Shown one piece after another: positions 12,037 to 24,290 of a DNA stretch of 64,000 nucleotides. The notes below the pieces were generated by a model. That model ran no database searches. It saw only the letters and a list, made by a program, of their open reading frames with translations, and had not been told where the DNA came from. Origin of the DNA: Sisyra terminalis (Eukaryota; Arthropoda; Insecta; Neuroptera; Sisyridae); assembly GCA_958496175.1 (NCBI GenBank), contig OY292275.1, positions 45,151,701-45,215,700 of the forward strand. Direction: 5' to 3'. How positions within the stretch are numbered: the stretch's first letter is position 1; each line of letters starts with the position of its first letter. Both the position numbers and the translations under genes were made by a program.

Positions 12037-13188
12037 TTTTAAATAGTCTATTGATTTTGTGAAAATAAATTTAAAAAAATGTATAATATCTATGGAAAAA
12101 AAAATCTGTGAAAACCATTTATGGTTAAGTACATAATATGTAAACTCAAAGTAATAAAAATCTGTAATTGCATACTTTTTATTTATATAATTACTTAACA
12201 AGTGATTAATCTGTAGATGATATAAAAAAACTAACAAATTCCCGCTAATTCCATTGTTAATTTTTCATCATTATATCATTGTAAATTTCCATTTATTTTT
12301 TTTTCCTGTAAACGTTTATAAACTAGCCAATCTTACGAGGAAAGTGACAATAATTGAATTGTAGTTATTTAAACGTGCAAGACGCAGGTAATTACGAACA
12401 CTATTATATTTATTATAATGAATATAATTTTCATTAAAAACAGTTATGTTTGTATTCAATTTTAACTACTTTAAAAACCATTGTTTTGTCCACAGGCGTA
12501 CCGGTGAAGGTACATACCTATTTATTGTTGAATGAAACAATACAAAAAAGGCAATAGTCTGAAAATGGTTGTAGAAAAGTTTTGCAAACTTTCGCGAAAA
12601 TAATAAAATGGAAATTTTGCGCTTAATGGGAAATAATACTAGCTGAAGTCATTCATTCCGGTATTGTATTAGTGTCACAAATGTCTTTTCTTATTATTAT
12701 CTACAATTTGAATCAAACTCAAAGTTATGGCTGTGAAGGGGATTTCGCTGTTGGTTCGCTTCGATAAATTGGTAGTGATTGTTTGAAGAAAATTTTAGTG
12801 CTTTCTTATTTATTTATTACAGCTTGTTGTAAATGTCTTTTTTAGTAAAATAGTTTTATGGTGAAATAAATAAGAATTTTATGCTTCAAGTCTAAATCAA
12901 GGTTAAACAAGATGTTTGAAATGACTCCAATTTAGGCAAAATTAAAGGAAAAAGTAAATTACTAAATAATGTAGAGATAATTGAAAAAAAAATATGAGTA
13001 GTGAAATACCGGTTATTTTTTCATAGAACCTAGAAATTCTATAACTATTTAAGTTAATCAATAGTAAATCAATAGTTGATTTAAAGGAGAAAGTAATGCT
13101 AATATATCACAAGAGTCTTAAGCCAATATTTTTTTAGAAAAGCCTATTGAAAGCCCTTCATATTTGTTTCTCCCAAAATTTCAATTGA
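12037..13188. other. AT-rich non-coding stretch
   Basis: No gene can be supported. At about 12491-12510 a 14-base segment lies between CCACAG and GTACAT and so mimics a micro-exon; this is too short to accept without RNA data. Confidence 0.5.
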
Positions 13189-13530
13189 CAATTGAATTGA
13201 ATCCAACACTGTTGGCATTATGGTTTTTGATTTTCAGAATTTAATATAATTTCACTTACTTGAATAAAAGAATTGTTATTTGGATTAATTAAGCACTATT
13301 TAAGTTGTAACTTGAACACTTTTTGGCTTTTAATTAAACGAAATTAATTAATTAAGAACAAATAAAGTACGATCAAGCCAAGCAATGCACTAATATCTGA
13401 TGATAGAACACCGGGTTCAATGCAAGAGGCTATTAGCCAATGGGATGGCAGGATTTGAAGATGTTCATTTGTTTTGATTGTTTGAATTTTGAAAATTTAT
13501 GCAAGCTATTCCTAGAGCCATTTATATACA
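13189..13530 (-). repeat. Dispersed repeat, inverted partner of 39860-40186
   Basis: About 330 bp align in reverse complement to 39860-40186 at roughly 80% identity by eye. The most conserved block is CAAGAGGCTATTAGCCAATG (13425-13444). One end carries a small palindrome, CCAACACTGTTGG (13203-13215), seen as CCAACAATGTTGG in the partner. No coding frame is shared. A 64-codon frame at 13440-13634 starts inside it and is considered chance. The repeat class is unknown. Confidence 0.75.
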
Positions 13531-13883
13531 ATGTACATATTCAGGTCAAACTATATCAATTAATATTAGGTGAAGAAGTAGTGTGTATTTTTTTCACTAT
13601 GTTGTATTCCTTCATAAATTTTGAAAAAATTTAGACATTATATAAAAAGTATATGAAGCATAAAAAATATTTTTACAGTAATGCCAACATTTTTTAATGG
13701 TTGCATTTTTTTAAATGAAAAAAAATGTTACCTAAGATTTTATTAAGCTATATTGTTGTCAATATTTTATAAAACAAGCATTATTAATCCCTAAATCATA
13801 TTAAAAATTTAGATCAATCGGTTAAAATATTCTAAAGAAAAAATTATTTCTATTTTTTACTTGTATTTTTTACAATTAGTAAT

Positions 13884-13974
13884 TGAGATGTAGATCAGAA
13901 ACTTCCAGGACCTTAATTTTTTTATTAGTACCTGTAATCTTATTAAATATCATTAAGAAATCTTTCCCGGGATC
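13884..13974 (+). repeat. Short dispersed repeat shared with 40259-40347
   Basis: CTTCCAGGACCTTA followed by TTTATTAGTA and, 40 bases on, ATCTTTCCCGGG occur in the same order and orientation at 40.3 kb. Read on the minus strand, both copies can encode a Gly-Lys-Asp-(Phe/Ile)-Leu-Met run, after which a one-base indel puts them out of frame with each other. They may be two remnants of one transposon coding region; the family is not recognised. Confidence 0.55.
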
Positions 13975-14584
13975 GATTCTCCATGCTTCTATCCCCAGAC
14001 CCTTTTAAGTGGAATTCATTATATTAATAGAAAAGAAAATTATTTAATCGTTCCACTCGTGTAACGCTATGATGATAATCTAATTCTTATTCAGAAAAAA
14101 AAGATTTGTGCCGGATTAATTTAAAACTCATAAGTACCCATATACTTGATGTGGCGTCATTCTGAATGAAAATCATCATTAATATTAATTTTTATTAGTA
14201 ACGGAAAACTATTGATTTTGTAATTTACATCAAATAAAACTACATGTATAAACACTTAAATATTTTACAACTTTCCCGCTTATTGATATTCAAATGCAAT
14301 GACGGTAGATTGAAAGCAATTTCTTTCCTTGCCAATTATAATTTTAAATATTAAAAGTAAAATAAATAATCCATTTTATATAAATGAGTTTCACCCAAAA
14401 CTCATAAATTTACAAAAACTCGATTTTGACTGTTTAATATTTATGTGGAAGAAGGAAAATTCGATGTAAGTAATGGAAGAAAGTGTTTTGATTAATAAAT
14501 AGTAGGTATTGTACCTATTAAATATTAGGATGTTGGTTGTTCTTTAAGTTTGTATTTTATAGTTATGTTCTTAAGAAATTTTCA

Positions 14585-14680
14585 ATCAACATAACGTTTT
14601 AATATTTATTCAATTTAGAGTTTTTAAACTATCCCGACTCCAATTTGAATCGCGGAATCTTCATCAGGATAGTCAATCAA
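14585..14680 (-). other. Degenerate CTGATGA / hairpin motif
   Basis: On the minus strand CTGATGA (complement of 14661-14667) is followed by A, a 6-bp stem GATTCC...GGAGTC with a 12-base loop, then GGGA in place of GAAA. The whole sits within an outer GACTATCC / GGATAGT pairing. It resembles the hammerhead-like sites elsewhere in the window, but with a mutated third segment. Confidence 0.3.
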
Positions 14681-17168
14681 CTTTAAACATCTAATACTGT
14701 AAAAGTATTATATATGTTTTCCTGTAATTCTCAGATAATCCGGAAAAATTGATATATATATATATAATAGGGTCACCTAACTAAAATGATTTAGAAACCC
14801 TAATTTAAACTACCGTTATCAAAACCAAATATGAATAAGTTTATTTTTTCTTTCGTAGAGAAATTAAGGTACATTAATATCTTTGAAAATTCTTCAATAA
14901 ATATTTTTTTAATATATAAGTTGTAAAAAGCATATTTTTCTTTTAATTTTTGGTAACATTTAAATCTAAAACTATTTATAACGAAATTGGAGTCTTAACC
15001 ATTAGGATATTTGTTCCAAGATAATTTAATGACCACCAGAAAACGAATCCTAAGTCAAAATATAATCCCGAAGAACTTTGGAACAATTTTGTTTACAACG
15101 TAAACATAGTATTAAAAATACAAGTATAAGTATTATTTTGTTGTACTAAATGAAGACGTAATTACTTTTTCGTTTTCTGCTCGATTTGCTTCCTAAGCCA
15201 AGTTTTCATCAAATAAAATTGTGTTATTTTAAATGATTTAACTTTTAATTTATTTAACATATTATTTGAGTCCAAGTTCCCAAGAATATTATTAATTATT
15301 TTAATTTATTGTTGCAATAATTTTTAAAAAATTACCTAAGTCTTCTTCTAAGTCAAATTCGTCATATTGACCATTAAGGCTTTCATATATGCTTAAAGTG
15401 TTCCTTTTACTTAAAGTATCTAGGTTGTAAATGAACTATATTTTTTTCTGCAATGTTAGTGCTTCTAAATCTAAGTCATTGATAAGACAACTGGAGCACC
15501 AATAGGAAAAATAATAGATATACCTACAGTTATTTGTTTGATTATAGCTATCCTCAAAAAAGCGATGAGAAAATAAAATACGAAAATTATTGAGATTTCG
15601 ATAAATTTTTGTTTCTTTGAAAGTGTCATTAAAGAGTATATTTTCAGAAAAATTATTTTGTTTTGTACATTAGCTAAATATAATAATTTATAACATATAA
15701 TAATTTTTTAGACATCTAAAATATCTAATTTTTCACAACAATATGTCGTCTACAGAGAAAAAACCATAAATTGAAAAAAGAATTATGTCTATAATTATTT
15801 GGAAAAGGTTAAAATTGCTTTTTATTCAAAATTTTTAAAATCCAATTTAGTTTTTATTTTTAGTCAATTGTAAAAAAAAATGGACAATATTGTTAATGAA
15901 TGCGGTGTATTTATCAATTATGTGATTTAAGAGAATCTGAAGAAAAATATAATAGAATTACAATTATGGGCAAGCTTATAAAAATATATTGGAAAATTGT
16001 ATACTTTTTATCCGTACATATGCCAACAATAATGAAAGCTACAGTTGATGAAACTTTTTGACCTAAAGAATATTAAAACAACTGAAAAAGGTTAGTGGGA
16101 AATTTATCTGTTTTTCACATAAAAATTTCATTTAAACAAGACATAAAAGGCGAGGTCAAACACCTCCGTATTGCATGTTATCACGAAATACCGAATGCAC
16201 TTATCAACCCTTATGCATTGCATTTGATAATGCAACCTAATTGCTAGTTTACCGCAAGAACACACCGTTATTAAAACTTGTAAAATTGACATTACAATTC
16301 AAAACTAATCCGATGGGAAATTGTCACATTTCACCATTGGAAATAACGGCTCGGAAAATAGAAAATAAATAGCTGCAATAAACGATAGATGTTTGCCTGA
16401 GATATTTTTATCGCAGGGCTATAAATTCAATTGATCTTCAATGTGGTTGACTTACGGTTTTTCTTGACTATTAATTTATAAAATCCTCCACAGACCAAAG
16501 CATTTTGTAAGGTTGAAACTTTTATGCACGGTGTAGTTGGTTTTGCTTGTTGTTATAAGAGATTTTACGCTCAATTGATACGGAATGGTTTAATTTTTCC
16601 GTTATAATATCTTTAATGTCGCCAATATTGGAGATTAAATATGCAAATCGTGGGTCGTTCACATACAAGAACGTCTAATCGAAATGATTGGCAATTGATT
16701 GTCTGCATCAAGATAAAAATTCTATAATAATTTAAATTCATTTTCCACTTGACGAGCTTATGTAATGTTAGAGTTAAAAATATTCATGCAATATTCCCAG
16801 TTGATGGGTAGAGTTGCTTTTCAATTTGTGTATTTAAATTGAATAACGCAATGGTAGTAGACAATTGGATATTCTATACATCATATAAAATGAATACTGC
16901 GTAAAACACTGCAAGTTTCTAACGACAAAAAAAACTTTCTAGAAATTTGCTTTTAATAGTAAAATATTGACAAAAAATATATCTCCAGAGTTTTTAGAAT
17001 TTGTTGTTAACGAAAGGAAATCATATAAAACTATATCTTATAATTATTTAAAATAATATGGGAAAGAAGATAATTAAAAAAGAATGAAAGTCCAATTATG
17101 CAATATCATTGATACATTATTAATATCTTAATAATTTTGTAAACTTACACGTGTAAATTAATTGTAGG

Positions 17169-17205
17169 AAATAAAGTTTTATTATTATTATTATTAATAT
17201 CTTAA
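17169..17205 (+). repeat. AATAAAG + (TTA)n tail, possible LINE 3' end
   Basis: AATAAAG is followed directly by TTTTATTATTATTATTATTA. Insect non-LTR retrotransposons often end with a polyadenylation-like signal and a 3-bp simple repeat. The upstream 150 bases have no recognisable coding, so this may be only a microsatellite. Confidence 0.3.
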
Positions 17206-18374
17206 TAAAAATCAATTATTATTTTATAAAAAAATAATTTCAATTATTCAAATATAAACACAAACCTTTGATAGATATAGTTTCTTCAATTTTATTAATA
17301 CATTTATTTCTGAATTAATTATAATGGTATAATTTTCAACTGTATTTCATGACAACTATCGTTTGCGAGTATTGAATTTTATGAATTCATTTAACTGGTA
17401 TTTTTCAACTAGTGGTTTATAGCTTAGTGACGAAAGTTGGAGAAAATTGGTTTTATTTATAAAATTTGTGCAATAATTGCCATCTCAGCCTACTGATGAT
17501 AGGTTTTCTTTCTTTGAAGTTTCTATATTCAATACTTTTAAAATCGTGATTTTATCCATTTGGTTTTTAATTTCTTTCCAATAACAAATTTAATTTTTTT
17601 TTTGATATTTCTTTTCTAATTTCTTGATGGTCCAATAATACTTTCGTATTTGTTTCTGGAGTGTTATTTCTAGTATTTCTTTAAAGCAGTTATATAAGTA
17701 AATGTGCAATTGTATGAATGCATGTTTCAAATTTGATGATAATTTCGCTTTTTTAGTATGTAAACTTTCCCTTGATATTGTAATTAATTAAGCTTATGTA
17801 CATATTTATCTATTTCATAGTTGCGATAAGCTTTAATAAAGAAAATATCTACAAAGGGGCTTGAAATTCGAGTCTGGCTTTTGTTAATTAATAGTTCATA
17901 ATGCAATTTCAAAGTTCATTAAACAAACATAGGATGGATGGAAAGCATGAATAGACTCAGTTATGAATAAAAGCTCCATTGGGACATCCCTCAAATTAGT
18001 TTACTTTTTATGCTTATACTGCCAATTTTCTATTCAAAGCTTATGAAATTTAAATTTTCAATTTTAAATTAACAAATATTTGTATACGGTTTTCATTTCA
18101 TTTATTTAGTTTCAAGGAAAAGAAAAGATATAGGAAATTATTTTAGAAAATAATTTCAAAGTTTTTCTCTTGATTTTGTGATAAATTTGGATTTAGAACT
18201 CTTATTGCCAATTTGTACTTAGTAAAATTTACATTCGAATGTCTTGAAATAAACTTTTAACCTAACAACGAAAAATCCTATGAGAATAATTTTAAAATTA
18301 TATAATTATTCTTTTCTCCAACTTTAAGTCATGAAAATTCGACCGAAATTAGTATAATTTATCGACGATGTGCG

Positions 18375-18382
18375 TGACGTCA
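18375..18382. promoter_or_regulatory. CRE palindrome TGACGTCA
   Basis: A perfect 8-bp CREB/ATF binding palindrome in a locally less AT-rich context (GTGCGTGACGTCACTTTC). A second perfect copy lies at 39793. Binding is unproven and there is no adjacent gene. Confidence 0.2.
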
Positions 18383-20832
18383 CTTTCTCTCAAATTACTA
18401 TCTTTATTTTTTTTTTCTGTCGATCAACCCAAGAAAATAATTACAAATTTATAAAAAAAAACTTTACTTTCTTCTTTCTGTAACAAAGTTAAATGTTAAA
18501 GAGTTTAAAAACACAACGGCCACCAACATGTTAAATTAAACATCTCAGAAATGTAATTGTCGGAAAAATTGCCGATTACTTCAAAAGCATCTTCAACAAG
18601 AGCGCTCCAATGCAACATCCTGATTTTTAATGGACCATAAAATGAGAAATGGGTCATGAGAGGAAAAAATGCATTGTAATTGCAAAAGCGGCGAATAGTG
18701 ATGGTCTCAAGAGGAATTTTCATTCTTAAGTGTTGGAGTCTGACGTCTATTATTAAACTATTAGAATTGTAATTAGGTATCTGCGAGAACTGGGATTTCT
18801 ACATTAAGTAAACGGTTAATTTATTGCGTTTCTTAACTCTTGTGCTTCGAGTTGCAATCAGTTTCTGGAAATGTAAGTGAATTAATGCTTTTCAATTACT
18901 AACTCTAATAAGTATTATTGCTGTAATCCATTTTGATTTCAAATAAAATAATTTCATAGTTTTGCTAAAAATAAAACTTCCGTGTAATGGTTCTCGAACA
19001 ATTTAAAATCAATTGAAGTCGGCAACTCTAATTGATTAGTATTGGATAATATTTATTATGAATGAAATTAGTATTTATTGATATTTGTGTTTCATGAACT
19101 TCAGAATGATACAATAGCTTCCTTTACATTTAACGATTTAGTGATTGTACCAATAGGTTAAATGAATGTTTCAAATTTCGAGGAATTTTTTTAATCATAA
19201 ATCATAAGGGTTTTCTTTTATGGCTTCAGTAAATTGTACTTTTATGTTTTATTGAAGTTTCTTTAATTTTTTGGCGTGGGTATTCTATAATACCTACAAA
19301 GAATTTATGTGGTTCCATAAGCATTGCCACAAATGTTTTTATAGTTTTAGATTATTAACTTCGATTTTTAATGTTAAGGCATTCAATAATGTCAGATTTA
19401 AACGGAATAATTCAGAAGAATTGGGCGACCTCTGTTGCAGGTCTCACGACTAACAGCTTAAGAAAAGCTCTATTCTATTAATAACAAAAACATAAAATGT
19501 ATGAAAAATATGAAATGTTTAATCATGTAATGAGGCCTTAGTAGAAAATGGTCGAAATTGATTTACTCCGCTAGACTTGAACTATACTATAGGTTACATA
19601 ATATTTTTCACTTTAATTCATTTTTTTCATTTTTCCCTCTTTTACTCAAAAATTTTTACTTTTACCCAGAATGAAGTATCACGAAATCTTGGCAAATTAT
19701 TTTAGCTAGGTATGGGTATTAGAAATATTAGTGTGAGATCACCTTGGAATAAAAAATTGGATGAGAATTAAGTATTACCTCATGAATTCAATTTCTTCGT
19801 CAATTTTTCACAATAGTTTTATTTTTCAAATGAAATCTGTACTTTGTTCAATAAAACTATTTCGGACCATTGTAACGATACATTGTGATGGTTGTAAACT
19901 ACAATCCGAGCTTCGTATTCCGATTTACGTTTTTGAAATAAGCTAGGAAACCAAAATGCTTATAGCGTTTTTGTTATAAAATTCAAATTTATCCTGTAAC
20001 GCATTAGTAATTTAAAACTTATGTTATCTCAAGTGATCAATACAGATTTTTTTTATTATACCGCTAAACAATATTTTCAGTGCAAAAAAGACGATTATGG
20101 AAACAATTACAAAAAAATAATGCTAAGTTAAATGGAGGAGATAAACCTTTAGCCTGTATATTATTCTCAATTTGGTTTCATACCTTTTTCGGTAGAAGAT
20201 GGATTTCTCTATTGTAAACCGTTGAATAAAGAAAGAAAGGTCCAAACCGAAGTTTCTAAACAAAGATTCAATTTGAATATCCCAATGACCAAAAGTCCCA
20301 AATCCGATTTTTCCCTGTTTTTGTACAAATCTTTTATAACTGTTTGTTCAATTATTTCTATTTCTAGCGAATTAGAAAACTATTGGGACCATTGGAAGAA
20401 TATTAAATGAAACTTTTGGGTCCATTGGGGGAAGAAAAAGTAACTAGAACTTTTACGGATAATCAATCATAGTTCATTGTTGATTTAAGTCATTTTAATG
20501 TCTATATTTAAGTTTAGATATCCCTGTCAAAAAAGGCATATAAAGGCATTTTAAATGTTCAAAGTACCCAGTAGAAGTCTTTTAAGATCGTTTAAATTTA
20601 CTAAAGACATTTTAAATGTAATGATTTCAAAATTCCTCTTTTTAATAATGATATCATTAAACATTTCTTATGGTGATGTTCGGTAAAAATCAAAAGATGC
20701 CACACATGGAGAATATTGCGAACATGGTAGTAGTCAATCCAATAAAAGCTGTGAAAGCTTTTGATGAGTTGCCAAACTTTTTAATGTGGAAAACCTTTAC
20801 TTCAAATGTGGGCATCAAAGTTATCTTGGCCA

Positions 20833-21306
20833 ATTTTTTATCAATAAAGATCAATAATTTTTATAAAAATAGAACCCTAGTGCTTAACAACAAAAATTTT
20901 TTCTCATCCCTCTATTAAATTTTCTAAATAGTGTGTTTTTTTAATCGGTTAATGTCCATTATTAGTTAATTTAGTAATTTTCATAAGTTTTTTTTTTTTG
21001 GAATAAAAATTATAATCAAATTGTTTTCTTAATGATTTTTATTTGATTTTTGTATGTTTCGTCGCCTTTCGGGACTTTATCAAGTATTCATTCATTGATC
21101 ATTAAAAGTCTAAAAGTTTTATCAGTATTGATTATTTAACTAACACGACTAAAATAACTATTATTTTTTTCTATTTTTTTTGTAATTTTCAAAACTGAAA
21201 TTTATCAGGTTACAAAGAAATGACAACAATAATCGAGGATAGTTAAAGGCCCCACATAAAAATCCAAACCTATTTAGTCGTGTAAACTTAAAGTTATTTA
21301 ATAATC
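20833..21306 (+). repeat. Tandem duplication, unit 1 (about 474 bp)
   Basis: It starts TTTTTTATCAATAAAGATCAA and aligns along its whole length with unit 2 (21307-21597 plus 22291-22464). Shared landmarks are AGAACCCTAGT, AATAGTGTGTTTTTTTAATC, TTTCGGGACTTTATCAAGTA, CTAACACGACTAAAATAACT and AATAATCGAGGATAG. Unit 1 carries no insertion and so preserves the empty target site of the element in unit 2. No open frame is conserved between units. Confidence 0.85.
21056..21085 (-). other. Hammerhead-like motif in duplication unit 1 (decayed)
   Basis: On the minus strand: CTTGATAAAGTCCCGAAAGG then CGACGAAACAT. It has the same order (CTGANGA-like, hairpin with GTCC/GG-GAC pairing, GAAAC) as the better sites. 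Unit 2 has the equivalent at 21531-21560 with GAAACGTTCC. The first strand is mutated (CTTGATAA), so activity is unlikely. Confidence 0.35.
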
Positions 21307-21597
21307 AGTTTTTTATCAGTAAAGATCAAAAATCAATTAAAATAGAACCCTAGTACTTTACAACAAAAATTTTGTCTCATCCCCCCTTCTATTAAACTTT
21401 CCAAATAGTGTGTTTTTTTTAATCGGCTAATGTCCATTATTAATTAATTTAGTTATTTTCATAGGATTTTTTTTTGGACCAAATAATATAATTACATTTA
21501 TTTCTTAATAATTTTAATTGATTTTGGAACGTTTCGTTACTTTTCGGGACTTTATCAAGTACTCAATCATAGATTATTAAAAGTCTAGAAGATTTAA
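21307..21597 (+). repeat. Tandem duplication, unit 2, left part
   Basis: Homologous to 20833-21120 of unit 1, interrupted at TTAA (21594-21597) by the nested transposon and resumed at 22287. Several substitutions and indels separate the units, so the duplication is not recent. Confidence 0.85.
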
Positions 21598-22286
21598 GGG
21601 GTTATATACAGTTAGAAGACCGACAAAAAGCGAATTTTCCAGAATTTTTTCAGAGAAAACTTTTAAATTTATTGATCTAAAAATTTGTACTCATATTATG
21701 GTATCTTTTAACTGTATTTTAAGACTTGGTATTAGTAAAAATATTTATTTGGAAAAGAGCTACAGCTGATCTTCGGGAACTCCTCTCAAAAAAGATCTTT
21801 TGCGGTGACCACTATATCTCTGAACTGGATCCTTTGAAATTAAAAAACCAAACAGATTTCGTTAAAGTAATGTTAAATCTAGTAATTAATCGGAGGAATA
21901 AGCAAAATAATTTTTTTTGACAAAATGGCGGTTTCTCAAAATTTGTATTTATGTAAAAAAAAAAAAATTATCGGTGAAAAAAATATTCGATTAATTACAA
22001 AAAAATATATTTAAGAATCTCGTGTTAAAATTTTTGACTTATTGATTTAGCCGTTTTCGAGTAATGCTGGCCACCGACTTTCAAAACACCATTTTGAGAA
22101 AAACGCGCTTTAAGTTTAAAAAACACTTTACATAGGATAAAAACGTCTTTTCAAATTTGCGTGTAACTTCGAAAATATTCACCGGAACGATATGAAATTT
22201 TCTGTGTGTATTCTTAAATATATGTACATTAAGAAAATAAAATAAAAAAAAACAATTTTTTGGAAATTCTTACTGTATATAACCCC
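21598..22286. mobile_element. Non-autonomous TTAA element (piggyBac-like ends), 689 bp
   Basis: The ends are perfect 15-bp terminal inverted repeats, GGGGTTATATACAGT, and the similarity continues for several more bases. TTAA lies immediately outside each end (21594-21597 and 22287-22290), the target duplication of the piggyBac superfamily. Duplication unit 1 supplies the empty site, so the boundaries are well supported. The interior holds a 64-codon frame (21726-21920) with a CGDHY string faintly like the C..H part of a THAP finger, but no zinc-coordinating set is complete. The remaining interior is AT-rich and non-coding. No transposase is encoded. Confidence 0.85.
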
Positions 22287-22464
22287 TTAACTATATTGAC
22301 TATTCAACTAACACGACTAAAATAACTATTTCTTTTTGTATTTCTCAAAACTGAAATTTATCAGATTACAAAGAAATGGCAACAATAATCGAGGATAGCT
22401 AAAGGTCCTATATAAAAATCCGAACCTATTTAGATGTGTAGACTGAAAATTATTTAATACTATT
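22287..22464 (+). repeat. Tandem duplication, unit 2, right part
   Basis: It resumes the homology to unit 1 at CTAACACGACTAAAATAACT (22309-22328) and ends in TTATTTAATA shared with unit 1 near 21296. It begins with the second copy of the TTAA target duplication. Confidence 0.8.
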
Positions 22465-22979
22465 AGTATTAAAATTTAAATCAATTATTCTCTAGAAATA
22501 CTGCGTTCATTTTTCATAATAAAGTTATCATTAAAATGAGGTTCGAAACAAAACTTTTGTTTTGTGGAAAAGAACTCGTTATATTACGTTAATGACTTTA
22601 ATGTAATTTAATTTGAGTCATCTGTTAGAAATGTCAAGTATGAGGATGTGAGTTGTTTAGAGTTTTAAAACAATTACTGGAAGAATGGAAGGTGGTTGCC
22701 CACGAAGAAAAAAAGAAATTTTCCTCATATGTTATTTTAAATTACAAATCTTATTCAATGTGATTGTTAGACGTAACGAGTTTCTCGAGTATAAATATGT
22801 ATTAAACATGTGTGTGCCGAACTAATGAGTTTGTACTGTAATTGTCTTGCATTTTATTGATAGCAAATCAAAACACAAGTGGCATAAAAACAAATTGTAA
22901 AAGGTGAATATAAACATGAAACATGTGTGCGGCTTATGTGGTTTATGTAGGTAAATATAAGAATAGGTCGGTAGAACTA

Positions 22980-23312
22980 GAAGACCGTGTCTCCGGGGAT
23001 CATCTTTGTTACTGGAAGTGTAACAGATTTCAGATAAAACGGTCAGTGTAATCGGCGACGACGGCGTAAAAACATGGAAGTCGCTATTTAAGTCGAAGCC
23101 GAAACCGAAACCGAAGTCGAAACCGAAACCGGTACAATATAGCTCTAGGTTTAGTTCGAAGATGCGCTATACCAACATTCGCACTGTATTTCCCTCCGAA
23201 AGTTCCATTGCACATACATACGTTATTGATTATTAGTCGCGTGCTCGGTTTTCCACGTTTGCGCATAGCTCGGAACAATTGAAAATCGCCGAGTTACGAC
23301 GCTATGAACTCG
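22980..23312 (+). promoter_or_regulatory. CpG-richer promoter-like region
   Basis: Compared with its surroundings this stretch is rich in CpG (GGCGACGACGGCG near 23053, CGCGTGCTCGG near 23237, GCGCATAGCTCGG near 23259) and contains the CCGAAA array. It ends at two arthropod initiator matches, TCAGTC (23313-23318) and TCAGTT (23351-23356). An antisense 64-codon frame (23084-23278) is rich in Arg-Phe only because it reads the hexamer array and is not treated as a gene. I infer a promoter for the exon ending at 23615. Confidence 0.4.
23092..23132 (+). repeat. 6-bp tandem repeat (CCGAAA-type), 7 units
   Basis: Seven consecutive hexamers: GTCGAA, GCCGAA, ACCGAA, ACCGAA, GTCGAA, ACCGAA, ACCGG. A scrambled relative lies at 38987-39085. 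The array is embedded in the promoter-like region. Confidence 0.85.
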
Positions 23313-23314
23313 TC

Positions 23315-23615
23315 AGTCCAATGAATGGTACAGCTCCATTACAACTCAAATCAGTTATGGTTTGAACCAATTTTCAACATAAAATGCTTTTTCCTCTGTA
23401 AATTTGACATTTTTCCTATCAATTCGTGTCTGATGGAATTTCGTATTTGTGCCGCTAGTGCTTAGTTTTCAATGGTGATTTCATTTTTTTTCATTAAATA
23501 ATAACAATAACCATCATAACATCAATGTGAAGGTTTCAATATTTGCGCATTTTCGGATTTTAACCGTATTTCTATTCTTACACATTTTTACAACAAAGAC
23601 TTTAAAATGGCAAAG
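23315..23615 (+). other. Candidate first exon with short coding end
   Basis: From the initiator at 23313 a UTR-like, AT-rich stretch with no strong upstream frame leads to a Kozak-like TTAAAATGGCA and then AAG|GTAAGA (donor GT at 23616-23617). The exon would contribute Met-Ala-Lys and leave phase 0, which is the phase in which the CAP-Gly exon begins at 49071. The intron would be 25.5 kb; further exons in between cannot be excluded. Confidence 0.35.
23607..23615 (+). CDS. Candidate start codons of the CAP-Gly gene (3-codon exon end)
   Basis: ATG GCA AAG followed by a strong donor GTAAGA. The large CAP-Gly exon has no Met before its domain (the first Met in the exon is about residue 514, counted from the ATG at 49032), so translation must begin upstream. 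This ATG has a good context, the correct phase and a promoter-like region within 300 bases. The joined start would read Met-Ala-Lys-Ser-Thr-Lys-Asp-Ser-Arg-Ile-Pro. It remains an inference: an ATG followed by AAG|GTAAGA will occur by chance at times. Confidence 0.3.
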
Positions 23616-24290
23616 GTAAGAATCTTTTATATCAACAAAAAAAAAAAAATAAATACCACAAATCACATTTGTTTTACTATTTACCTCATTCACAAAGCTC
23701 AAAGCTCTATACAATTATGTAACACCTGCCAGATGTCTTCCAATTATCTACCCTAACAATTTTCCTCTAACCCATTTAAGAAGCTATTGGCCTAAATAAA
23801 TAACGAAAATATACGTTAATATAAACTATTTAACTTCTAATGATTTTCATTTATCAATAAAAATCGTTTAACAACCATTAATTTGTATTAAATTTTACGA
23901 CTGTGGTAATTTCTAATATTTTAATTGCTATTTCCTCTGTAATACTTTCGTTCCGCTTTGAACTATCTATTAATAGTTAAGGTAATAATTTTAATGATTT
24001 TCCTCACAATTGAGCGTTGAGATTTGCATTACAAAAAAAAAACAAAGTCTGAAGAGTAAGAAGTGTAAGATTGGCGTAAGGTACTGGGAAATGAATAGAA
24101 AATTTCTAGGAAATTTTGTTGTCAATATGTGAAATATTGATTTGAATGGTCGTTGCATATGAAATTTCGAAAGGAAGCCTTGAAGGAAGTCAAGGTTTTT
24201 CTTTGAAGTGCTTTCGACGCTAAAGGGTTGAAAATAACGATAAGGTCATTGAAAATATATTTTTGTTTTTAGTTAAGTTCTTATGATTAA
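23616..24290. other. AT-rich stretch, no gene
   Basis: Nothing supportable beyond its possible place at the start of a long first intron of the CAP-Gly gene. Antisense frame 23514-23714 has no domain. Confidence 0.5.

Larger units (their letters stand above)
14681..20832. other. Long AT-rich non-coding stretch
   Basis: No gene supported. Points of note: a (TA)n run near 14752-14766; a LINE-like tail at 17169-17205 (listed separately); an octamer ATGCAAAT at 16641-16648 within a somewhat less AT-rich patch (16140-16680) that could be an enhancer; and a perfect CRE palindrome at 18375. Frames of 60-82 codons (18505-18723 minus, 19271, 19761, 20222, 20670 plus) have no recognisable domain. Confidence 0.5.

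Noticed and set aside
12491..12512. 14-base micro-exon between CCACAG and GTACAT
   Set aside because: Too short to support, with no partner exon in phase.
17475..17520. CTGATGA at 17491 as another hammerhead-like site
   Set aside because: No hairpin and no GAAAC follow at a suitable distance.
21726..21920. THAP zinc-finger gene inside the TTAA element
   Set aside because: Only a faint C..H string is present. The required Cys and the AVPTIF-type end of a THAP domain are not visible.
23084..23278. Arg/Phe-rich protein frame on the minus strand
   Set aside because: The Arg-Phe run is a reading of the CCGAAA hexamer array, with no other coding signal.
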